From UBA12068 sp964452415 (GTDB lineage: Bacteria; Patescibacteriota; Minisyncoccia; Moranbacterales; GWC2-37-73), in assembly GCA_964452415.1 (NCBI GenBank), contig CAYVME010000003.1, positions 1-52,434 of the forward strand: DNA of 52,434 nucleotides, written 5' to 3'. The position numbers were made by a program, and so were the translations under genes. The notes beneath the pieces are model-generated. The model did not search any database and was not told where the DNA came from. It was given only the letters and a program-made list of their open reading frames with translations. Position 1 is the stretch's first letter, and the number at the start of each line of letters is the position of its first letter. Positions 16,468 through 26,700 of this stretch are shown piece after piece.

Positions 16468-18345
16468 CTATTCATAGCGAAGAGCATTCAAAGCAGAAAT
16501 CTTCTGTGCGCGCCGTGCTGGATAAAAACCAGTCATGAAGCCAACAGCCAGGGATATTGTCACGATTCCAAAAGCCAACTTCCAAGGAACACTGGTCAAA
16601 TTCAAAACATCAAAGCCAACTGAAACTGAATAGATTGAAATTATTCCACTAAAAGCCTTTCCCAGCGCAACGCCCAGCGCAACGCCCAAGACACCTCCCA
16701 AGAAGCTCATAATGATTGATTCGGTCAAGAAAAGATTTCTCACTTCTCCACTTCTCATTCCCATGGCTTTAAGCAATCCAACTTCTCGAGTTCTTTCGAG
16801 CAGTGAAACTGTCAGAGTGTTGAACATTCCAAGTGATGCAATAAAAAGAGCAACCATTCCAACCAAACCAAGAATCATTCTGGCTGTTGCAAAGAAACTA
16901 TTGATCTGGTCGACAGTGTCAGAAACTGAAGTTGTGGCATAGCCACTTGTTTCGATTTGCTTTCTGATAAGTGGCAAGACTTCCTGAGATTCCCCAACCA
17001 CTTTCAGTTGAGAATAATTCACAACCCCAAGACCCCTAAGATCAACAAAAGGAACATAGAAAATTGGCATTTTCCCCTCAGCAACCACACCAACTATTTT
17101 ATATTGCATTTTCTGAGATTCTTTTTTCTCGACACCATCACCCAAAAGATTTCCAACCACAACAAAAGAAACATCGAATTCTTTTCCAATTGCCGAATCC
17201 CCTGAGATTCCCAACACTTGGAGCATGGATTGATTAACTACTGCTTCTTTTGCTGAAACTGCAATTGTTTCATTTGAACCATTTACTTGTTCGATATTCA
17301 AATTTGCATCACCATCATTATCATGATCTTCTTTAATATTAACACCTATAATAGCAATGCTGCCATTGGCCGACAATTGGGAATTTCCCCCACCTTTTCT
17401 TGGTGAATATTCAGACTTTGAACAATCTTCTTTTGAACAATCCAACTTCTCCCAAAGAAGGAACTCTGAAACTATCCAATCTCTTTGGACACTGCCATCT
17501 TCATCGATATATTCCCCGCCGATAACCTCCTTGCCGGGTTTTAATTCATCAATGGCTTTAGTATAACCTATTATCTTGGAATTTCTGTCGCTATTTTCAC
17601 GAACCTTGACCCATTGATCTGGTTTTATTGAAAACGAAATGTCCTGATCAAAACCTTCACTTTCTTCAGGCTGAACAACTTCCGGCATCATCGCATTCGT
17701 GAGTTCATTATTCTCAAAAAACTCTCCTTGCGAAACTCTGATGTCTGAATTTTTGAGATAATCACTTGTAACGCCATAGACCACCATGTCCGAAACGGAA
17801 CTGTTATATCCAACCTTTCCCACCACTGAGATAAGCGGCAAAACATTTTTAACACCAGTGATTTCAGAAAGCGTCGTCATGGTTTGATCGTTTATTTTCA
17901 TCTTGCTTCCCGCGTGAAGTGAAACTTCAGCCTGTTTCATTTGATCCAATTTAGCAACCCTAGAAACAACCAGGTCCTGAAGACCATACCCAACTGAAAC
18001 CAAAAAAACAATAATGGCTATACCGATTGTCATTCCACCAATTGTCACAAAAGTTCGAGTTTTCCTCATTCGCATGTTTTTCAGTGAAAACTCAATCAAG
18101 TCGACCTGATCAATTCCGTCTTTTCTGCCGGCATTAATTTTTCTGGAAAAATTCTTCGCTTTTGAAATGATTTTTTTCTCAATTTCAAGCACAGTTTTTT
18201 TGAAAAAATGCAAACTCACCAACAACCAGCAAATCATCCTAACAACCAAGATGAAAATCAAGAAAAAAGCGAGCGTGACAACCTGCCAGATGCCACGAGG
18301 AATTGAACTCAGAATTGAAAATATTTTTGTTATTTGGGCTTTCAT
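16468..18345 (-). CDS. MacB/LolCE-type ABC transporter permease with SH3b-like insertion
   Basis: This 625-aa permease pairs with the ATPase ending 2 nt upstream. An extra N-terminal membrane segment (about 19-45) precedes the family's first helix (about 98-118). A large extracytoplasmic domain (120-480) follows, then the FtsX domain with three helices (about 488-510, 545-575, 588-608), including the family motif RTREVGLLKAMGMR and the terminal ARRAQKISALNALRYE. Within the outside domain, about 243-300 reads WVKVRENSDRNSKIIGYTK... GKEVIGGEYI ... DWIVSEFL, an SH3b-like pattern absent from ordinary MacB/LolE. Such permeases work as mechanotransmitters or lipoprotein/peptide exporters. Its position beside the surface-protein genes suggests a role in their assembly, which is inference. 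Confidence 0.85.
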   Translation of the reverse strand: MKAQITKIFSILSSIPRGIWQVVTLAFFLIFILVVRMICWLLVSLHFFKKTVLEIEKKIISKAKNFSRKINAGRKDGIDQVDLIEFSLKNMRMRKTRTFVTIGGMTIGIAIIVFLVSVGYGLQDLVVSRVAKLDQMKQAEVSLHAGSKMKINDQTMTTLSEITGVKNVLPLISVVGKVGYNSSVSDMVVYGVTSDYLKNSDIRVSQGEFFENNELTNAMMPEVVQPEESEGFDQDISFSIKPDQWVKVRENSDRNSKIIGYTKAIDELKPGKEVIGGEYIDEDGSVQRDWIVSEFLLWEKLDCSKEDCSKSEYSPRKGGGNSQLSANGSIAIIGVNIKEDHDNDGDANLNIEQVNGSNETIAVSAKEAVVNQSMLQVLGISGDSAIGKEFDVSFVVVGNLLGDGVEKKESQKMQYKIVGVVAEGKMPIFYVPFVDLRGLGVVNYSQLKVVGESQEVLPLIRKQIETSGYATTSVSDTVDQINSFFATARMILGLVGMVALFIASLGMFNTLTVSLLERTREVGLLKAMGMRSGEVRNLFLTESIIMSFLGGVLGVALGVALGKAFSGIISIYSVSVGFDVLNLTSVPWKLAFGIVTISLAVGFMTGFYPARRAQKISALNALRYE

Positions 18346-18347
18346 AT

Positions 18348-19202
18348 TTACTTTTTATTTTTATTTTTACCAGTAGGACCTTCCGACAAATCACACTCTT
18401 CCAAAGAATCGTCCTTTTTGAATTTTTTCAAATCCTTTTTATAGGAAATGCTTTCCAAGATTTCACCTTTATTAGTTTCGTCATACATAGCAACAATTCC
18501 ACCATCTCTCATTCTTAATATGTTTTTTGCATATTCAAGATATTCCAAATCGTGCGTTACCATCACAATGGTTTTTCCCATAAAACGAAGATCTCCCAAC
18601 AGGTGTAGAAGTTCCCTTCCTGAATCATAATCGAGATTTCCCGTCGGCTCATCTGCAACAATAACCTCCGGATTCGTTACCAGCGCTCTGGCCACTGCAA
18701 CTTTTTGCTGTTGACCACTCGAAAGCTCAGCTGGATTATACTGCGCCCAATCCTCCATTCCGACTTTTTTCAACATCTTCAATGCATATTGAGTTGATTC
18801 AAGTTCATCATTTCCAAGTAAAATTAGGGGGAGAGAAACATTTTCCAAAACAGAAAGCGACCTCACCCAGTTTGATTGCTGATACACCATTCCAATATGT
18901 TTCCTTCTAAATTCTGTTTTTCTATCCTCGCTATCATCTCGATAAATGTTCTCACCCAAAAAGACAACTTTCCCTGAAGTTGGTTCTTCCAACCCAAGAA
19001 TAGAATAAAGCAAGGTTGATTTTCCACATCCTGAAGGACCAAAGATGATAAAAAAATCCTCCTGGCAAATATCAAAAGAGATACCTTTAAGAACCTCAAC
19101 ATTTTGGTCTCCAACAATGAAAGATTTGTGAAGATTCCTAATCTCGATAATCGCAGGCGCGCAATATCCAACCTTTTCACTTTTATTTGGACAACTAGCC
19201 AT
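18348..19202 (-). CDS. LolD/MacB-type ABC transporter ATPase
   Basis: Nucleotide-binding subunit of the exporter. Walker A GPSGCGKS is at 55-62, the Q-loop in YQQSNW, the signature LSSGQQQ at 160-166 (C-loop LSSGQ instead of LSGGQ), Walker B VIVADE at 180-185, D-loop GNLD, and the H-loop histidine in MVTHDLEY. At 284 aa it is longer than LolD because of a charged C-terminal tail of about 40 residues and 16 extra N-terminal residues. It is co-transcribed with the permease (2-nt gap). The promoter is an extended -10 at 19241-19249, giving a leader of about 32 nt rich in A. Confidence 0.9.
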   Translation of the reverse strand: MASCPNKSEKVGYCAPAIIEIRNLHKSFIVGDQNVEVLKGISFDICQEDFFIIFGPSGCGKSTLLYSILGLEEPTSGKVVFLGENIYRDDSEDRKTEFRRKHIGMVYQQSNWVRSLSVLENVSLPLILLGNDELESTQYALKMLKKVGMEDWAQYNPAELSSGQQQKVAVARALVTNPEVIVADEPTGNLDYDSGRELLHLLGDLRFMGKTIVMVTHDLEYLEYAKNILRMRDGGIVAMYDETNKGEILESISYKKDLKKFKKDDSLEECDLSEGPTGKNKNKK

Positions 19203-19240
19203 ATGAACTTATTTTTTATTTTTATTTCTGTAACTTTTTT

Positions 19241-19249
19241 ATTATAGCA
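19241..19249 (-). promoter_or_regulatory. Extended -10 promoter of the ABC exporter operon
   Basis: Reads TG-C-TATAAT on the - strand, an exact extended -10. No good -35 is needed or seen. It lies in the 80-bp gap after the 1458-aa surface gene. Confidence 0.75.
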
Positions 19250-19282
19250 CACTTTCACCAATTCAAATAACGCGCCTAAATA

Positions 19283-22200
19283 TTAATTCTGCAACCCCTT
19301 CAAGAACCCAAACGTCTCAACCAGATTTCCAACCACCAATTCAAAAGCGCTGTCCACTGCTTTGGGCGTGATGCTAACGGTATCATGCGAAGTTGCAAGA
19401 TTGCCCATTTGATCCTTGGAGATGATTCTGAGATGGTACACTTTTGAAGGTGTGAGTCCTGAGATGATTACCAGGTGGTTGTTGGTGAGGTTTGAATCTT
19501 CTTGAGTTTTTTGAGTGTATGAAGTTCCCACTCCTTCACCGAATTCCACTTGTGAGGTTGAGGCTTCGTCTGTATTCCAAGCAACTGCAAATTGAGAAAG
19601 TTTGTCTGCTTGATTTTTGGTACTGGCTCCTTCAACCACGATTTCGGAGATTTGAGGAGGTCGGGTGTCTGAAGCTGTGGTGAAGGAATAGGTGTCAGAG
19701 GTGGCTTCGTTTCCAACTCTGTCAATTCCTTTGACGGTGAGTTGATAGGTTGTCATGGGCCTGAGGTTCATGATGGTTTCTTCGTGAGAGCCTGAGACCA
19801 GATCAACTTGAACTTCAACTCTGTTATCAGTTGGATTGTTGATTGGAGCATAGGAGATGATAGATGAGATTTCAGTGTTGGTATTCCAGGTGACTCTGAT
19901 TCCAGGTTGGGCTGAATCTTTGATTGCTTCAATTTCCACATTTGAGATTCTTGGTTTTGGGAGGGTTGTGAAGTCAATTGTCGTTCCTTCGTATTCAGAA
20001 TCTTCAGCATCAAAAGTGTTGATTCTATAATAATATTTTGTATTGTCAATAAGGCCCGTTAATCTGAAATCATATTCTCCCTCAGTGTCACCAATTGACA
20101 ATTCCTTGGAGCCACCAAAACTTGGACTTGTGCCATAATATATCTTGGCTTTCTCTCCTCCCTTGGCTGTAAATTTGATTGTTGCGCTTGAAATGCTAAT
20201 GTCTTTAGCTACTACATCCTTGATTATTGGTGCTGGCTCAGTCTTGAAAGTTTTGTCCTCCGAAATTCCTATGTTTCCATCTTCATCCGTCCATTTAGCT
20301 TTGTAGTGATATGTTTTTCCTGGCAAGAGATGATTCAAACTTATTTCGTGAGACACAACTTGTTCGAAATTTGATGGCTCCTCTTCAAAAAAATCATCAC
20401 CTTCTTTCCCATAAGCAATCTTGGAATCAGAATCTCTTTTTGTGGTCCACACTATGGTTGCCTTGCTTGTGGAGATATTTTTAACTTCCGGTCCAGTTAC
20501 CAATTCTGCCGGCTCAATGAATTTTCCTGTTGGCAGCATTGAAACCGTTGTGGAAACTGCGCCGCAATTATTGGCGCTATCACAAGCTCTGGCACAGTAA
20601 TAATATTCTTTCTGGGCGAGTTCAGTATCTATAAAAGATGTGCTTGATGAAGAACCGCTTTCTTCAAAGTTTTGAATATTTTCACTGCAAGTGCCTCCAC
20701 TTTCGCTGCGAAAAATTTTATAGAAGCTTATGCCGGCTCCAATATTTTCAGGACTTGACCAGGAAAGTATTGTTTTCCAATCACTATTAGCCTTACTGGA
20801 GATGTCAGCCACATCAAAACCCATTGGAATTCCCGGCGCTGATCCAGAATAGGAAAATTTCACACTCGCATAATCATCATAATTAATATTCTGACCAGAC
20901 TCAGTTTTATATCTCGCCGCAACAAAGAAAGTATTTTCCCCCGGCTGAGTTGCGAAAGCATCTTGGGGCAAAGTGCAGATTCCATTTGCGCCATTCTCAT
21001 CAAACACACAGACATCCCTGGAGGTGTAGGCGCAAGACTGTGCTGAAGGGAGAGCATTCACAGTATAGCAATAATCCAGTTTTGAACCATTCTCCCCAAT
21101 CGCTTTCCCTGGATATGTCTCCGGAATTTTCCATGAGAAAGAATAAGAATTAACAGTTGAAATTTCAGTTGAAACTGTAAGTTCTCTTGGCGCAGATGGT
21201 GCCGTTGTGTTTACCTTTATCACAGCCTTTATACTACTATTTTCATTGCAATTTCCAACTATGTCACACACCTTCAAGAAAACATAATTCAAACCCTGTC
21301 TCATTCCAGCAAAATCAGAGAGGACATTTCCATCCTCATCCAACATAGGATTCCCCTGATCATCCAAAAATTGTTTTTGCAAGACATATGAAGTTGCGTC
21401 TGCTGGAATAAGCTCGTCTGTATTCTCATCTCCGGTATGCTTAAGCCCATACCAGGTCCCTCCGTCGCCGTTTTCATCTTCGGTTATTTTATAGAAATAT
21501 CCAGCAATCCCCGAACCGACAACTCCATTTCTCAAATCATTAGCACCTTCATCAGTGCCCTGCATTGGCCAACTTATTGAAACCGTCTCATCAAAAGAAG
21601 TTACAAAACCAGAAGGCGCAAGCACATATTTCATCATGTTTGGACTTTCCTCGTCCACGGAAAATAAAAATGAAACGGCTTCAGATGAAACATTTCCGGC
21701 GTTGTCAATCGCTTTTATGTTTACATAATTAGGTCCAAGATAAAAACCGTCATTAAATCCGTATCTATCCCAAGAATCCACAAAATTAAAGGAGGTTCCA
21801 CCCTCTCCTGAATCCTTAACAATCATATGACAACCCAACCAACCAGTATCGGTAGAAATATCAATCAATCCATCCAGAAATGGACCAAACCAACCAGTAA
21901 AATATGCCCAACCATAAGAGCCATCTCCAGGATCAGAAACCGAATCTCGAAGAAGCCCACCTGTCACAGCAGGATCACTTGCTTCTCCGGATGCATATGG
22001 AACATTACTAACATTCAAACAATACCCAGTAACTCCCGATTCGCTGTCAGACCCGTTTTGCCAACTTATTGTATAATTTCCACCCCATCCCCTGTCGTTG
22101 CCAAAGCCATTGTTGGATATAATTTTTCCATTATTATTTTGAGTTAGCAATATCTCAGAAACATTATTTTCCGGAGGGGTAACATCCTTCATATACTCCA

Positions 22201-23659
22201 TGCTTATATTTTTAAGCTCAGGATTTTTATTTCCATCAGTGATGTCATCGGTCGAAAAAATTGCTTTTATCTGAGCAAACTTCTTTGGTTCAATTCCAAG
22301 AACTTCCAAATCCGCCTCAAAAGAAGCTCCACTTCCCGAAGCTATTCCCAGGCTTGAATATTCTGCATATGAAAGCTCCTCTTTTAAGATAGCGGTTTTT
22401 ATCTCAAATTCAATTGCAGTCCCGGGAGGAGTGGAGACTTCTGCAAAAAAAGAATTTCCAACCACCCATTCCTCATTCCATGACAAATTAAGCTGATCAG
22501 ACTCCCAACTTGCCGGCTGTGCTAATTTATCGACTATTGGAATCTCATACAATCCGTTACCGTCTGAATTAATAAAAAATATACTCTTATCTCCATACAC
22601 CAATTGACTAGGCGTCCCGACTGAGAAATCAAGACTCACAAGCTCGCTCCAAACATTCGAGCTCATGTCATATTTCCAAAAATTACTATCTTGATTTGTA
22701 TAGAAAGAATTACTGATATCATCATAAGCTAAGGATCCACCCACATTATTGCCTATATCAAAAGGAGTATTCTCAAGAGTGGTCCATGAGTCACCAGCAA
22801 CATTATATTTCCAGAATTTATTAACAAAATATCCCATATTTCCAACGACTTCCATCCCGGGCAAGATAAATATATTTCCACTATTGTCATGCACCATAGC
22901 TCCATCATAAGAAGGAAATGGTGTGGAAGATATTGTTGACCATATGTTATTTGCTATATCATATCGCCAAAAAGCATCTCCGATATACCAAGTAGAGTTA
23001 ATTATATAATTTCCCTGAATTGCATAAATATAATTCCCCCCATCATACACCATACTACCATATGCACTAGCTGTTGGAGTACTGGTCATACTGGACCAGG
23101 TATTTTCAAGAATATCATATCGCCAAAAACCATTATGCACTCCGTAGCAAGGTGCATCATTAAAATCAACACAAAATCCCTGCGTTGCATATATATAATT
23201 ATCTCCATCATAAACCATCGATCCTCCTAATGACTTAGCTGGGAGATTAGCCATTTCTGCCCAGCTCTTATTGGATGTATCATATTTCCAAATTCCTGAT
23301 TCACTGCTAGACGCAATGACAAAAATATTTCCATTTTTGTCATAAATTGGGTCAGTGAGTGGGATCCATATATTCCCCGTAGGAGTATCAGAAAGACTTA
23401 TTGCTGTATTCTTTAGATTAGATAAATCAACTCTAGCTCCTAAACCTTCCTCCGTAACAACTGTATTAATAAGATCTGTACCTTCCCTGGAAAAATCCTC
23501 CGCGGTTCTTATTTCATACACGCTAGCTTCAAAGGCAAAAACATTTCTTATTTTTTCTGAAAAAATAAGAACACACAGACCGCTAAAAGCAACAACCAGA
23601 GTTAAAATTATGGTTGTTTTTTTGGAAATTATTCTCTTTTTGATAATATTCGCTGTCAT
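19283..23659 (-). CDS. Giant kelch/Ig/FN3 surface protein (1458 aa)
   Basis: A basic N-terminus and one membrane segment (about 17-33) are followed by six kelch-like blades (about 103-380; motifs MVYDGxNYIYAxQG and FWRYDIxxNxW). Next come Ig-like beta-sandwich domains, some with paired cysteines, and FN3 repeats (from about 1046). It ends with the tail DSAFELVVGNLVETFGFL. ATG 23659 is chosen because the extended -10 at 23684-23692 lies downstream of the first in-frame ATG (23701). The last roughly 250 residues are almost identical to those of the protein at 28869-33938 while the N-terminal halves are unrelated, pointing to module exchange or gene conversion. Probable cell-surface adhesin; ligand unknown. 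Confidence 0.8.
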   Translation of the reverse strand: MTANIIKKRIISKKTTIILTLVVAFSGLCVLIFSEKIRNVFAFEASVYEIRTAEDFSREGTDLINTVVTEEGLGARVDLSNLKNTAISLSDTPTGNIWIPLTDPIYDKNGNIFVIASSSESGIWKYDTSNKSWAEMANLPAKSLGGSMVYDGDNYIYATQGFCVDFNDAPCYGVHNGFWRYDILENTWSSMTSTPTASAYGSMVYDGGNYIYAIQGNYIINSTWYIGDAFWRYDIANNIWSTISSTPFPSYDGAMVHDNSGNIFILPGMEVVGNMGYFVNKFWKYNVAGDSWTTLENTPFDIGNNVGGSLAYDDISNSFYTNQDSNFWKYDMSSNVWSELVSLDFSVGTPSQLVYGDKSIFFINSDGNGLYEIPIVDKLAQPASWESDQLNLSWNEEWVVGNSFFAEVSTPPGTAIEFEIKTAILKEELSYAEYSSLGIASGSGASFEADLEVLGIEPKKFAQIKAIFSTDDITDGNKNPELKNISMEYMKDVTPPENNVSEILLTQNNNGKIISNNGFGNDRGWGGNYTISWQNGSDSESGVTGYCLNVSNVPYASGEASDPAVTGGLLRDSVSDPGDGSYGWAYFTGWFGPFLDGLIDISTDTGWLGCHMIVKDSGEGGTSFNFVDSWDRYGFNDGFYLGPNYVNIKAIDNAGNVSSEAVSFLFSVDEESPNMMKYVLAPSGFVTSFDETVSISWPMQGTDEGANDLRNGVVGSGIAGYFYKITEDENGDGGTWYGLKHTGDENTDELIPADATSYVLQKQFLDDQGNPMLDEDGNVLSDFAGMRQGLNYVFLKVCDIVGNCNENSSIKAVIKVNTTAPSAPRELTVSTEISTVNSYSFSWKIPETYPGKAIGENGSKLDYCYTVNALPSAQSCAYTSRDVCVFDENGANGICTLPQDAFATQPGENTFFVAARYKTESGQNINYDDYASVKFSYSGSAPGIPMGFDVADISSKANSDWKTILSWSSPENIGAGISFYKIFRSESGGTCSENIQNFEESGSSSSTSFIDTELAQKEYYYCARACDSANNCGAVSTTVSMLPTGKFIEPAELVTGPEVKNISTSKATIVWTTKRDSDSKIAYGKEGDDFFEEEPSNFEQVVSHEISLNHLLPGKTYHYKAKWTDEDGNIGISEDKTFKTEPAPIIKDVVAKDISISSATIKFTAKGGEKAKIYYGTSPSFGGSKELSIGDTEGEYDFRLTGLIDNTKYYYRINTFDAEDSEYEGTTIDFTTLPKPRISNVEIEAIKDSAQPGIRVTWNTNTEISSIISYAPINNPTDNRVEVQVDLVSGSHEETIMNLRPMTTYQLTVKGIDRVGNEATSDTYSFTTASDTRPPQISEIVVEGASTKNQADKLSQFAVAWNTDEASTSQVEFGEGVGTSYTQKTQEDSNLTNNHLVIISGLTPSKVYHLRIISKDQMGNLATSHDTVSITPKAVDSAFELVVGNLVETFGFLKGLQN

Positions 23660-23683
23660 TATTTTTTTACTTTCATTTTTTCC

Positions 23684-23692
23684 ATTATAACA
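23684..23692 (-). promoter_or_regulatory. Extended -10 promoter of the 1458-aa surface protein
   Basis: Reads TG-T-TATAAT on the - strand. It lies within 20 bp of the previous gene's stop codon, so the giant genes are separate transcription units despite tight packing. Confidence 0.7.
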
Positions 23693-23703
23693 TGCTTTCA
23701 ATT

Positions 23704-26700
23704 TTAATTCCCAAAAAATCCAAACGCCTGTTGCAGATTCGCAACAACCAAAGCAAAGGCACTGTCAATTTCCTTTGGCGTAATTGAGATTGAATCAAAT
23801 GAATTGCCAACATTGCCAGCCTTATCTTTCGATATGGCCCGGAGATGATAAACTCTTGACGGAGTCAAGCCTGAAATTGCCACCATGTGATTATAAGTCA
23901 AATTTGAATCTTCCTGAGTTTTTTGCGGATAGTTTGCCTCTGTTCCCTCACCAAATTCAACCTGTGAAGTTGCCAGCTCATCAGTCGTCCAAGAAACCAA
24001 TAATTGGGAAATATTTTGCTCATTTTCACTGCCATTATTAATTGCTGTATTTGATCCTTCCACTGTCAAATCACTGATTTGCGGGGGTCTAGCATCTTCC
24101 GATGTATTGAAAACATAAGAATCAGAAATCACTTCATTACCGCTTCTGTCGGTGCCACTCACGATCCAAACATATTGCGTATCCTCCTTGAGATCACCAA
24201 CAATCATTTCGTGGGAACCAGCAATGAAATCCACAGAAACTTCTTTTCGAATTTCTTCAATATTTCCCTCTGGATAAAAAGAAACCACAGACAAAACCTC
24301 AACGTTGGAATTCCAAAACACGGAAACTGTAGGGACAGCCGCATTCATAACTTGCTGAACCTTAACATCAAAAACCTTTGGACGAGGGATGGTGGTAAAA
24401 TCCACAGTTGTCCCCTCATATTCCCTGCCTTCACTGTCAAAAGTGTTTATCTTGTAATAATATTTAGTATCGTCTTCAAGATCTTCCAATTGCACGTCAT
24501 AAGTTCCTTCCTCTTCATTAGTAACGACCTCTTTTGATGATCCAAAGGCTGTTGTTTTGCCATAATAAATCAGGGCCTTGTTGGCATTTTCAGCTGTAAA
24601 GTGAATCAAAGAATTTGAAATTCCAACTTGAAGAGCCTTCACATCTTTCACCGAAGGAGTTGGTTTTGTCTGAAAAGATTTCTGTTTTGCAACTCCGATA
24701 TTTCCATCCTCATCCATCCATTTTGCCTCAAAATAATATTTTGTTCCAGGAGACAAATCATTCAAGACTATATTGTGGTCACTAACTTGATCCGGTTTCG
24801 AAGGCTCTTCAACGAGATATTCTCTCGACTTTGTACCGAAAGCAACTCTTGAATCCGATTCGCGATCTGTTGTCCAATCAATGGTTGCTTTACTTGTCGA
24901 AATTTCACTTATATCAGGGCCACTCGTCAAAATTGCCGGCTCAGTGAATTTTCCAGTTGGAAATTCAGTAACCAAACTTGAATATGCCCCACAATTATTG
25001 GCACTATCACAAGCCCTGACACAATAGTAATAATCTTTTTGCTCCAAGTCAGGATCAATATATGCCAGACCTTCAGTAAAACCAATCTCCTCAAATGAAT
25101 CGCAAGAACTTCGATTCTCTCCACGGAAAATCTCATATTTGCTTACCCCAGCCCCGATCTCACTTGGCTGATTCCAAAAAATAGCCAGCTTCCAATCTTG
25201 GGCATCCTTAATGGAAACATCTGAAATATCAACACCTTCGACTATTCCAGGAGCGGATCCTGAATAATTGAAACTGATCGAATTATAATCATTATAATCT
25301 ATTATATCAACAGAATCGCTAATATATCGAGTAGCGACATAAAAAGTATTTTCCCCTGGTCTGGTTGCAAAAGCATCCGCATCAAGAGAACAAAGTCCCT
25401 CCGCACAATCACTCTTTTCAGTAAATGTGCAGGTTTGAGCAGATGGAAGCGTGTTCACAGTATAACAATATGAAAGCTCATCACCATTTGGATCATAGTT
25501 TTTTCCAGGAAAATCCTCTGGTAAACTCCACGAAAAAGAATACGCATTAGAAGTTGAGTCCGCGGGTGATACTGAGAGATTTCTCGGTCTGCCCGTGGAT
25601 CCAGCTGCAATCCTCACCATGGCAGTGCTTTGACTATTATCATCGCAATTACCAGCATTATCACAAACTTTTATACGAATATAGTTTGTTCCCTCATTAA
25701 GATTTGCGAAATCAGACAAAACAATTTGCTGACCAAATTTTGCATATGAAGCATTGTCGAAAGTTGCAGCATTAGAACTAAACCAAGCCAATGGATCCTC
25801 AAAAAAAGTTATATTACCCAAAACAATTTCCCCATCAGCATTTCCAACACTATCAACTAAGTTACCATCAAATTTCCAGTAATGCACCAAATTAGATGAT
25901 CTCTGAATAACACTTTGATAAGTATCACCTTCCATATAACCTTCGACATCATATTGAGTAAAAATTTCTTCAGAAGTTAAATTCCTATTATACATCGCAA
26001 TCTCATCAATAGATCCATCCCAATAACGACCAGTGTCATATTCTCCTCTCCCAACAATAAAATTTGGTATTACATTTGGCCAGCTGTAAACATCTCGAGA
26101 AAAAATTTCTTCACCGTTTAAATATCCTATTGCCAGATTTTCATCTTGATCCCAAGTGAAAGCAAGATGATGCCACGTATCAACCGACAAATCACCATCA
26201 GGGAAAAAATCAAAGCAATCACCATAGCCAGTGACATCACTCACGCAAGCATAAAAGGATCCTCCGTCCTGCTTAAAATGAAGCTCGTTATACATATCAC
26301 CATTATCCCTAGTTGAAAGAACATCATGACTGCCACTGGTTGTGTTCGTTTTCATCCAAAATTCCATCGAACCCTGGATTGGGAATTCTCCTAAATTTCC
26401 ATCCCTACCCATCATGGGATTGCCATTTTCATCCAAAAAAGCATTCTGCATCGTATAAGAAGTCTCACTTGCTGGAAAAAAATCATCTGGTGCATTTGTA
26501 TGATTTGGACCATACCAAGTTACGCCATTTCTATTATCTATCCGGGTGACTATGCCATATTGATATCCAGCAACTCCGGAAATTTCAGAATACCACCAAG
26601 ACACACAGCTCTCATTCTCATCATATTCCTTGCACGCGCAACCATCATCATCATAATTTCCATCATCCGACAATCCATCCCAAGCACTGTTAATACAAGC

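Noticed and set aside
16277..16477. 66-codon + strand ORF in the permease-rnj gap
   Set aside because: Low-complexity Phe/Lys/Leu composition, no ribosome site or promoter, and it overlaps the end of the permease gene.
23659..23701. Short leader ORF overlapping the 1458-aa gene start as TAATG
   Set aside because: Its first ATG lies within the -10 box and would not be transcribed. The remaining five-codon ORF (MKVKK) is too short to support.
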